54,598 nt of DNA from contig CAMBSB010000016.1 of the NCBI GenBank assembly GCA_945870155.1, positions 1 to 54,598 on the forward strand, written 5' to 3'. A program made the position numbers and the translations under genes. The notes beneath the pieces are model-generated. The model saw only the letters and a program-made list of their open reading frames with translations. It was not told where the DNA came from and searched no databases. The DNA is from Paludibacter jiangxiensis (GTDB taxonomy: Bacteria > Bacteroidota > Bacteroidia > Bacteroidales > Paludibacteraceae). Shown one piece after another: positions 48,004 to 54,598 of this stretch. The stretch's first letter is position 1. The number at the start of each line of letters is the position of its first letter.

Positions 48004-48055
48004 CATTATTTTCAAAGGCATATAAACTTTTCTTTGAAAATAATGTTTATATTTG
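48004..48055 (+). promoter_or_regulatory. Perfect 14-bp inverted repeat and -7 box before the collar-protein operon
   Basis: CATTATTTTCAAAG (48004-48017) and CTTTGAAAATAATG (48032-48045) are exact inverses around a 14-bp loop; TATATTTG (48048-48055), a consensus -7 box, follows 2 bp later. The placement suggests an operator overlapping the -33 region. There is no U-tract, so a terminator for the kinase gene is less likely. Confidence 0.5.
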
Positions 48056-48109
48056 TAATAAAAATAAATATGGAATGAAAATAGTATTTAAAATTAAAAA
48101 TTATTCAAT

Positions 48110-48709
48110 ATGAAAAAACTTTCGCTATTATTTGCTTTATTTTTTGTGTTTTTACTAACAAAAGCACAAGATCAATTTATTGGTGAAATTAGAATTTTTG
48201 CCGGATATTTCGCTCCTCGATATTGGGCATTTTGCGATGGTCAGCTTTTGCCCATATCACAGAATACAGCTTTATTTTCGTTACTTGGCACTACGTATGG
48301 TGGTAATGGTCAAACTAATTTTGCACTGCCAAATTTAAATGGGCGAACTCCAATTGGTTATGGTCAGGGGCCTGGTTTATCACTCCGTGACTTAGGTGAA
48401 TCAGGAGGTTCGGACAATGTTACTCTTGTAACATCAGAATTACCATCACATCAACATTCTATGATTACAAGTGGGTCGGTTAGTTTACCAGCAAGCAGTG
48501 TAGCAGGCAACTCTGACTCGCCTGTCAATACCAACGCGGCCAATGTTACCAATGCTTACAGTGCTAGTGCTGGTAGTAATATGAAAACAACCGATTATAC
48601 AGTTGAACTATCAGCAACAGGCTCCTCGCAACCGCATAATAATTTACAACCTTATGTAGTTGTTCGTTACATTATCGCACTACAGGGTATCTACCCACCA
48701 CGACAATAA
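48110..48709 (+). CDS. Exported phage-tail-collar-domain protein 1
   Basis: 199 aa. Signal peptide MKKLSLLFALFFVFLLTKAQ, then a tail-collar (MdpB / microcystin-dependent protein) domain: FIGEIRIFAGYFAPRYWAFC, DGQLLPISQNTALFSLLGTT and YGGNGQTNFALPNLNGRTPI. The C-terminal part has the usual SHQHSM and QPHNNLQPYVVVRYIIALQG. The domain normally forms phage tail-fibre tips; here it is fused to a Sec signal and no phage genes are nearby. First of three tandem paralogues. Confidence 0.9.
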   Translation: MKKLSLLFALFFVFLLTKAQDQFIGEIRIFAGYFAPRYWAFCDGQLLPISQNTALFSLLGTTYGGNGQTNFALPNLNGRTPIGYGQGPGLSLRDLGESGGSDNVTLVTSELPSHQHSMITSGSVSLPASSVAGNSDSPVNTNAANVTNAYSASAGSNMKTTDYTVELSATGSSQPHNNLQPYVVVRYIIALQGIYPPRQ

Positions 48710-48730
48710 ACAAATATTAAAATAAAATCT

Positions 48731-49330
48731 ATGAAACTATATAATTATTTAATAGCGATATTTATGCTATTTACACTAAGTGTGAATGCACAATCAGAAC
48801 AGTACTTAGGAGAAATCCGAATTTTTTCCGGAAATTTTGCACCCAAAGGCTGGGCTTTATGCAATGGTCAATTACTCCCAATTAATCAGAATCAAGCATT
48901 GTTTTCCTTACTTGGTACAACTTACGGTGGCAATGGTCAAACTAATTTTGCTTTGCCAAATCTGATGGGCAAATTAGCAATGGACGAAGGCAATGGTCAT
49001 AATCCAGGTGAAACAGGAGGTACAACATCCCACACACTTACCACAGCCGAAATTCCTATGCATACACATTCAGCTACAAGTGTATCCATTACTCAAAATG
49101 CAAACAGTATTGCAGGCAATTTAAGTTCCCCTGTAGGAAATTATTATGCTAAAAACACAATTCGTGGTAATGAATTTAATTCTGAGTCCAATGCAACAGG
49201 AGTTTCACTTCCACTTCCTACCAATACTGTTGGAAATACGGGAAGTACGCAAGCTCATACCAACATGCAACCTTATGCAGTAGTTACATTTATTATTGCT
49301 TTGCAGGGAATTTATCCAAGTCAGAATTAA
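48731..49330 (+). CDS. Exported phage-tail-collar-domain protein 2
   Basis: 199 aa. Signal peptide ending SVNAQ; collar domain YLGEIRIFSGNFAPKGWALC, NGQLLPINQNQALFSLLGTT, YGGNGQTNFALPNLMGK; C-terminal HTHSATSV and HTNMQPYAVVTFIIALQGIY. It lies 21 bp after the first paralogue, which it closely resembles except in the variable middle (about 95-165). Export is clear; the role, perhaps adhesion or a surface fibre, is inferred. Confidence 0.9.
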   Translation: MKLYNYLIAIFMLFTLSVNAQSEQYLGEIRIFSGNFAPKGWALCNGQLLPINQNQALFSLLGTTYGGNGQTNFALPNLMGKLAMDEGNGHNPGETGGTTSHTLTTAEIPMHTHSATSVSITQNANSIAGNLSSPVGNYYAKNTIRGNEFNSESNATGVSLPLPTNTVGNTGSTQAHTNMQPYAVVTFIIALQGIYPSQN

Positions 49331-49350
49331 TCAAACAATAAAATAAAAAT

Positions 49351-49941
49351 ATGAAAAAAAATACCTTTATTATAATGATATTAAGTGTTATAATGCTTCA
49401 AAGCATAAAAGCACAATATGTTGGTGAGATACGCATGTTTGCAGGAAATTTTGCTCCCGCAGGATGGGCATTTTGTAATGGTCAAAGCTTGCCAATTTCT
49501 GAGAATGAAGTGTTGTTTATGCTTATTGGAACTACTTATGGTGGAGATGGACAATCTTATTTTAATTTGCCTGACTTTAGAGGACGTGCTCCAATGCATC
49601 AGGGTTCGGGTTATGTAATAGGTGAGCTTGGTGGAGTAGAGGATGTAACCCTTACAACGAATCAAATACCAAATCACACTCATTCAGCTTCGGTAGTAAC
49701 AAAAGTGTATAATCAAGCAGGAAAAACCGACACGCCTGTGGCGAATTATGTGGCGGTTAATCCGGCACGTGGGTTGGAATTTTCGACTACTTCGAATGGA
49801 AATATGGCTGGAAATTTAAGTTATACGGCAGCAAGCATTACTTCACCATCAGGTGGTAGCCAGCCTCACAACAACATGAAACCGTACCTGGTAATTAATT
49901 ATATTATATCGCTTTATGGAGTATTTCCTTCGCAAAACTAA
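49351..49941 (+). CDS. Exported phage-tail-collar-domain protein 3
   Basis: 196 aa. Signal peptide MKKNTFIIMILSVIMLQSIK; collar domain YVGEIRMFAGNFAPAGWAFC, NGQSLPISENEVLFMLIGTT, YGGDGQSYFNLPDFRGRAPM; C-terminal HTHSASVV and QPHNNMKPYLVINYIISLYG. It lies 20 bp after the second paralogue, so the three form one operon with the beta-helix gene that follows 14 bp downstream. Confidence 0.9.
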   Translation: MKKNTFIIMILSVIMLQSIKAQYVGEIRMFAGNFAPAGWAFCNGQSLPISENEVLFMLIGTTYGGDGQSYFNLPDFRGRAPMHQGSGYVIGELGGVEDVTLTTNQIPNHTHSASVVTKVYNQAGKTDTPVANYVAVNPARGLEFSTTSNGNMAGNLSYTAASITSPSGGSQPHNNMKPYLVINYIISLYGVFPSQN

Positions 49942-49955
49942 TTAAATAACAAAAA

Positions 49956-51443
49956 ATGAAAAATATAATTACAATATTAGCACTCCTGCTAATTTCAATT
50001 TCTAATGTATTTTCGGCAAGTTATACTGTTACAAAAACAGCAGATGATTTAACATCGGGCACTTTGCGCTCTGCTATTATTAGTTCAAATGCAGCCGGTG
50101 GAAGCAATACAATTACTATAACAACCACAGGAACAATAACTCTTACGTCAGCACTGCCTGTTGTAACTACGCCGGTAGTAATAAATTGTACCGATGCTTC
50201 AGGCATAACTATCAGTGGAAATAATTTGTATCGGATTTTTGAAGTAAGTATTGCAACCGGAACTGTTACGTTTAAAAATTTGAATATTTTAAACGGAAAA
50301 GGCGATGGTGGTGGTGGAGGAATCTTTGCAATCACCTCAGCAACAGGCAAAATAATTTGTGAAAACTGTTCCTTTACCGGTTGCTCAGCTATTGGAAGTC
50401 AAGCTTATGGTGGAGCTATACAGTCATCGGCCGATGTAGATTTACTTAATTGCACTTTAACCGGAAATTCTGCAATAGATGGCGGTGGAGCTATAGAGAT
50501 TTTAGATGCGCTTGCAGTACTTACCATTAACCATTGTACAATTTATCAAAACTCTACAAGTAGTTCTAACATTGCTGGTGGTATTGATTTATATTTAGGT
50601 AAGCTAAACATGACTAACTCCATAGTTGCGAATAACACCAATGGTAACGCTAGTGGAGCGAGAGATGTATCCAAAGATGCAGGAAATATAAATACAAATC
50701 TAAGCAATTATAATATTTACACCACTGCACCATTTAGTGGAGCGAATGACTTAACAAATAAAACAATCGGTCAAATTGGCGTTTCAGCATTAACCAACAA
50801 TGGTGGTAAAGTAAAAACAATGCGTATTGCTTTATCAAGTATTGCACGAAATGCAGGAACAGGAAGCATAGCAACTGATGCACGTGAACTCGCTCGCGAA
50901 GGTATTGTTGATATTGGCGCGTTTGAATCATTAAGTCCAACAGCAACTACAAATTCTGCTACCGGCATCACAAACACAACAGCAGTTTTAAATGGAGTGC
51001 TCGACAATAAAGGTTATACGGTTTCATTAGTCGAGTTTGAATATGGAAATAGTACTGGCAACTATGCGCAAACTCAAACAGCCACGCTTTCAGGTGGCAC
51101 CACTGCCAGCTATAGTTTAACAAGTCAAGCGCCAGGATCTACAGTATATTATCGATTAGCAATAACAGTTGATGGTTATAAATTTTATGGTTTAGAAAAA
51201 ACTTTAACTTTGTTGCTTCCAACCGACATTGACGAACAAAACTCACTTAAACAGCTAGTTTACAGCCAAAAATCTAAACAACTATCAGTAAATGGCTTAT
51301 TCGATTATGTTGAAGTTTTTGATGCAACTGGAAAACTTGTTCAAAGAACAAAATCAAATTCACTTAATCTTAACGGACAAGGTATGGTAATAGTACGTTT
51401 ACATTCGAATGGCAAATTTACAAGTCAAAAAATAGTTTTGTAA
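49956..51443 (+). CDS. Secreted right-handed beta-helix protein (choice-of-anchor Q) with T9SS-type C-terminus
   Basis: 495 aa. Signal peptide KNIITILALLLISISNVFSA. A parallel beta-helix (about 20-320: TLRSAIISSNAAGGSNTITI, NLNILNGKGDGGGGGIFAI, CTLTGNSAIDGGGAIEILD) ends in the choice-of-anchor-Q motif GIVDIGAFES. A fibronectin-like segment (about 330-410) leads to a C-terminal sorting-like domain (FDYVEVFDATGKLVQRTKSN, GQGMVIVRLHSNGKFTSQKI). It should be a surface or secreted protein, cotranscribed with the collar proteins. Confidence 0.85.
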   Translation: MKNIITILALLLISISNVFSASYTVTKTADDLTSGTLRSAIISSNAAGGSNTITITTTGTITLTSALPVVTTPVVINCTDASGITISGNNLYRIFEVSIATGTVTFKNLNILNGKGDGGGGGIFAITSATGKIICENCSFTGCSAIGSQAYGGAIQSSADVDLLNCTLTGNSAIDGGGAIEILDALAVLTINHCTIYQNSTSSSNIAGGIDLYLGKLNMTNSIVANNTNGNASGARDVSKDAGNINTNLSNYNIYTTAPFSGANDLTNKTIGQIGVSALTNNGGKVKTMRIALSSIARNAGTGSIATDARELAREGIVDIGAFESLSPTATTNSATGITNTTAVLNGVLDNKGYTVSLVEFEYGNSTGNYAQTQTATLSGGTTASYSLTSQAPGSTVYYRLAITVDGYKFYGLEKTLTLLLPTDIDEQNSLKQLVYSQKSKQLSVNGLFDYVEVFDATGKLVQRTKSNSLNLNGQGMVIVRLHSNGKFTSQKIVL

Positions 51444-51758
51444 ATGTCAAATTTTTTCGGTAATACAAATTAAAAAGAACTTAAACTTTATTTACACTGT
51501 TAGACAAAATTAATTTGCTTTACGCAAGAAGTTAAAAAATCAATGTCAGATATTGCTTTTGAGCTTAAACTTGCATTCCGAAATCAAAAAGGAAAAACCT
51601 TTATATTCGAGAGTAGAATCAAAGCTTTGATTTTATAAATTTCTACTAAAAAAAATGAATTAAACCTTGTCTACTTACAGCAGGCGAGGTTTAATTTTTA
51701 ATAAGTCATTGTTATTGTAAATTTATTCTAATAATTAAAATTGTGACATAGTAAAAAA
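51444..51758. other. 315-bp intergenic region with a weak terminator
   Basis: No gene. AAACCTTG/CGAGGTTT (51662-51692) followed by TTAATTTTTA is a plausible weak terminator for the collar/beta-helix operon. No consensus promoter was found for the next gene. Confidence 0.4.
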
Positions 51759-53063
51759 ATGAAAGCATTTATTTATTTAACCCTTTTCGTTGGCTTAACA
51801 TTCTCTGCTTGCACACCAACTGACGAAGATATTGATAAAAACAAGTCCACCATTGCTCAGGAGTTAGACCCTGCAAAAAGCTTTTATGCAGCCAATGGCG
51901 GCATTTTTAAGTATCGTATTTATCAATCTCCACCTACCGAGGGCGAAACAAACAACAACAATTATCACATTGCTGAAGCCTATAAAATCATTGACAATCA
52001 GGGTGTTTTCTCTGTAATTTCAAAATATAGTGTTCCTTCCATCGGTCTGGTTGGGTATGGAGCCACACTCAATTGTAAGGGCGAATACAATCACCCGGAC
52101 TCAACCAATAGAGTAACTATCTTTAAATCGCAATACGACCAAGTTCCAACTTATGATGAATATGAAATTGATATGAATAATACGCGTCTTTTGACGTATA
52201 ATTATACTAATGGTAGTCATGGTGAATTTGGTTTCGATAATATTATACTTTATGTCAACAACCCTGTGTTTTTTCAAGGTGCAATTTCGTCAAGATCAAA
52301 TCGGGGATATATGCACACACTCAATCATGCCAATTTTATGTTGAGTATGGGTTATAATTCCAATTCGGGTAGCCCCACCTTGTATCGCTACAATCCTGCA
52401 AATTATACCTGGATAGGTGATGCGGTTTCTCAAATTGAATGGGTTCCCTGCAGCAATACCAATATCCCTTTGAAAAACGATGCTTCAAAAGCCGGAAATA
52501 CGGATAAGGTTTTTTGGGCATATCTAAGTTACACTACCAATCTTGCAAACGGAAAGATAAATATTCTCAGTTATAACGGAAGCACTTTTAGCGATGTTAC
52601 AAGTTTGGGTGGCATTGGTAGTATAGGAATAGGCTGGAGTTCTATTAGCTCAATCACAATATACAAAAATCCAACGAATCTGAATAAACCCTACATGGTT
52701 GTAAGGCACTATGATGCTGAAATTTTAGACATTTACAAGTTCAATGGAACAGCTATTGAAAAAGTTAAAACAGGTGTATCAATACCTTCAACAATTGCTT
52801 TACTACCTGGCGACACCAAGCGGGTGATTAAAGACATAGCCTTTTCGGGTAATAATGTTTATATAATCTCGGGTAATGATAAAAATTTGTACAAACTTTC
52901 GGGCAATAGTTTTGTGATTGAAAAGCCAAACCTGACCTTGACGGACGATAGAATTTCGGCATTGGAATCAACTCCAACCGGCATTTTAATTTCAATAGTC
53001 AAAACAATTCCGACCAAACCATTGTCCAAAATTGTATCTGATATAGTTTACATCACAAATTAA
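51759..53063 (+). CDS. Hypothetical lipoprotein
   Basis: 434 aa with lipoprotein signal MKAFIYLTLFVGLTFSAC (Cys18). The mature protein has recurring aromatic strand-like segments (YWAYLSYTTNLANGKINILS-type, VYIISGNDKNLYKLSGNSFV), suggesting a beta-propeller, but no family is recognised. It starts 315 bp after the beta-helix gene and is followed after 8 bp by the FISUMP gene. Confidence 0.6.
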   Translation: MKAFIYLTLFVGLTFSACTPTDEDIDKNKSTIAQELDPAKSFYAANGGIFKYRIYQSPPTEGETNNNNYHIAEAYKIIDNQGVFSVISKYSVPSIGLVGYGATLNCKGEYNHPDSTNRVTIFKSQYDQVPTYDEYEIDMNNTRLLTYNYTNGSHGEFGFDNIILYVNNPVFFQGAISSRSNRGYMHTLNHANFMLSMGYNSNSGSPTLYRYNPANYTWIGDAVSQIEWVPCSNTNIPLKNDASKAGNTDKVFWAYLSYTTNLANGKINILSYNGSTFSDVTSLGGIGSIGIGWSSISSITIYKNPTNLNKPYMVVRHYDAEILDIYKFNGTAIEKVKTGVSIPSTIALLPGDTKRVIKDIAFSGNNVYIISGNDKNLYKLSGNSFVIEKPNLTLTDDRISALESTPTGILISIVKTIPTKPLSKIVSDIVYITN

Positions 53064-53071
53064 AAAAACTT

Positions 53072-53752
53072 ATGGAAAAGAAACTATTTACACGCATTTG
53101 GCAATTCGTATACGCCATCATTATTCTTTTATTTGCAAGCAGTTGCGAAGCCGATGATTTTAAAACCGACACATTCACCGACCCACGCGATGGAAATGTT
53201 TATAAGACAGTAACTATTGGCACACAAACGTGGATGGCTGAAAATCTGAGATATTTACCCAGTGTAGTTAGCCCTCTAAGGCAATCGCAATACACAGTTT
53301 ATCATTATGTATATGGTTACGACGGCACTAATGTTGATGAAGCCAAGGCGACATCGAATTACAAAACTTATGGAGTTTTATACAATTGGACAGCTGCCAA
53401 AGCTGCTTGTCCGGCAGGTTGGCATTTACCCACTGACGAAGAATGGACACAGCTAACAGAATACCTTGGAGCAAGCGATGCGGGTGGCAAACTCAAAGAA
53501 AAAGGGACTAAGCATTGGAACAGTCCCAACACGGGAGCAAGCAACAAAGCTAATTTCAATGCCCTTCCGGGTGGAGGAAGATTTAGCACCTATCAATTCA
53601 CTTATTTAGGCGATATGGGTTATTGGTGGACAGATTCACATGATGGCACCGGACTTTATTATTATCGGTATATACAACAAAATGATAAGGGAATAATGCG
53701 TGGTTACGTTGTGAGGGATGCTGGTTTTTCGGTTCGTTGCGTGAAAGATTGA
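53072..53752 (+). CDS. FISUMP-domain lipoprotein
   Basis: 226 aa. Lipobox LLFASSC near residue 27. The Fibrobacter succinogenes major paralogous domain (TIGR02145) covers the rest: DPRDGNVYKTVTIGTQTWMA, ENLRYLP, YGVLYNWTAAKAACPAGWHL, PTDEEWTQLTEYLG, ALPGGGR, YWWTDS and the end VRDAGFSVRCVKD. The domain is common on Bacteroidota cell surfaces; its function is unknown. Confidence 0.88.
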   Translation: MEKKLFTRIWQFVYAIIILLFASSCEADDFKTDTFTDPRDGNVYKTVTIGTQTWMAENLRYLPSVVSPLRQSQYTVYHYVYGYDGTNVDEAKATSNYKTYGVLYNWTAAKAACPAGWHLPTDEEWTQLTEYLGASDAGGKLKEKGTKHWNSPNTGASNKANFNALPGGGRFSTYQFTYLGDMGYWWTDSHDGTGLYYYRYIQQNDKGIMRGYVVRDAGFSVRCVKD

Positions 53753-53782
53753 TTAGAAAAAACTGATCTAAAATAAATTAAA

Positions 53783-54430
53783 ATGATAAAAGTAGCATTG
53801 GTCGATGATAACAGTTTTCTGAGACACACGATTTTAGAAAAATTGCAGTTTTTCGATGATATTGAATGTAAATTCGTTGCCGAAAACGGTAAAGATTTAC
53901 TTGTGAAAATTGAGAAAAACACCACCATTGAACTTATACTGATGGACATAGAAATGCCCATGATGAATGGTATAGATGCAACAGCCGAAATCAAGCGTCT
54001 TTATCCACAGGTTAAAATAATTATGCTGACCGTTTTTGATAATGATGAAAATATATTCAACTCAATCAAGGCCGGGGCAGATGGATATTTGCTCAAAGAA
54101 ATTACGCCCGATGAACTTTATAAAGCCATAATCGACACCATGCATGGAGGAGCTTCCATGACGCCTTCCATAGCATTAAAAACCTTGCGTATGTTCAGAC
54201 AACCCATTGATTTTGAAGCAGAAAATGCCAACCCCGATTTAAAACTTACCGACAGAGAAATAAAAGTATTGGAGCAACTATCCACTGGAATAAAGTATGA
54301 GCAAATTGCCTCCAATCTTTTTGTTTCCACCGGGACTATTCGCAAACACATAGAGAATATTTATTTCAAACTTCAGGTTCACAACAAGTTAGAAGCAATA
54401 CAAAAAGCACGAAAAAACAAGCTAATTTGA
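53783..54430 (+). CDS. LuxR/NarL-type response regulator
   Basis: 215 aa. Receiver domain 1-120 with VALVDDNSFLRHT, phospho-acceptor Asp55 in LILMDIEMPMMNG, and the switch Thr and Lys regions (IIMLTVFDNDE, GYLLKEI). A LuxR HTH fills about 148-212: LTDREIKVLEQLSTGIKYEQ, IASNLFVSTGTIRKHIENIY. The probable partner is the HisKA_3 kinase at 45856. It lies 30 bp after the FISUMP gene, so likely in that operon. Confidence 0.93.
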   Translation: MIKVALVDDNSFLRHTILEKLQFFDDIECKFVAENGKDLLVKIEKNTTIELILMDIEMPMMNGIDATAEIKRLYPQVKIIMLTVFDNDENIFNSIKAGADGYLLKEITPDELYKAIIDTMHGGASMTPSIALKTLRMFRQPIDFEAENANPDLKLTDREIKVLEQLSTGIKYEQIASNLFVSTGTIRKHIENIYFKLQVHNKLEAIQKARKNKLI

Positions 54431-54455
54431 ATTTAAATATACGGAATTCATCGTA

Positions 54456-54486
54456 TTGTGTTCCTAGCTGTATACATGTATCTTTG
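54456..54486 (+). promoter_or_regulatory. Bacteroidota-type promoter at the window edge
   Basis: TTG (54456-54458), 20-bp spacer, TATCTTTG (54479-54486). It would drive a gene beyond the end of the window. No coding start is visible in the last 112 bp. Confidence 0.5.
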
Positions 54487-54598
54487 CATTAATAATTTCA
54501 AATAAAATATAGCTCAAAATCAACATTTAATTGTGAAAAACCAACAAACTATTTCAACTAAAAGTTGAACGTTAGAAAGTTTATAATTTTGTATATCT

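Noticed and set aside
48110-49941. Prophage remnant (tail-collar genes)
   Set aside because: All three proteins have signal peptides and lie in an operon with T9SS or surface proteins; no capsid, terminase, integrase or lysis genes are present.

Overview
The window is a piece of an AT-rich Bacteroidota chromosome, probably Bacteroidales or a near relative. The evidence is a complete str-S10-spc-alpha ribosomal block in the order usual for the phylum (fusA directly before rpsJ, map between secY and infA), type IX secretion (Por) C-terminal sorting domains, FISUMP, choice-of-anchor-Q and DUF6261-like proteins, GG-leader natural-product precursors, and promoters of the Bacteroides type (TTTG/TTG, 19-20 bp, TAnnTTTG). 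No rRNA, tRNA or CRISPR array was seen.

Layout. (1) 1-14.7 kb, minus strand: an accessory locus that looks like a peptide natural-product system. It holds a C39-peptidase ABC exporter, a DUF6625-like glycosyltransferase, a two-domain GT2 protein, a GT-B-like protein with a PqqD/RRE-like C-terminus, an S41 protease, three thioredoxin-fold proteins, a large signal peptidase I, and two short GG-leader precursor genes too small for ordinary gene callers. Both precursors carry lesions: one leader is split by a 22-bp deletion, the other core has an in-frame stop. (2) 14.8-19.2 kb, minus strand: secreted T9SS or lipoprotein genes and a DUF6261-like gene, with palindromic repeats between them. (3) 19.2-26 kb: a plastic region. 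A histidine kinase and an OmpR-type regulator are separated by an IS200-like (RAYT-type) transposase inside an array of REP-like palindromes. Beyond them lie a short element with terminal inverted repeats (second copy at 16.4 kb), a Big2 lipoprotein, gene remnants, and a duplicated tail of the response regulator.

(4) 26-44.9 kb, minus strand: rpsL, rpsG, fusA, the S10 cluster (rpsJ to rpsQ), the spc cluster (rplN to rpmJ, with secY, map and infA) and the alpha cluster (rpsM, rpsK, rpsD, rpoA, rplQ). A clear promoter precedes rpsL and a strong terminator follows rplQ. Three clear copies, and one degenerate copy, of a small hairpin-ended element with C-rich arms sit between genes inside this operon.

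(5) 45.2-54.4 kb, plus strand: a small membrane protein, a TPR-HisKA_3 sensor kinase, three tandem exported phage-tail-collar-domain proteins behind a perfect 14-bp inverted repeat, a T9SS beta-helix protein, a lipoprotein, a FISUMP protein and a LuxR-type response regulator. The kinase and regulator bracket the secreted cluster and may control it.

The most novel candidate is region 1: a possible glycosylated, disulfide-rich, GG-leader peptide pathway. It resembles glycocin loci in gene content but is built from Bacteroidota parts. The REP/RAYT island and the elements within the ribosomal operon come next.
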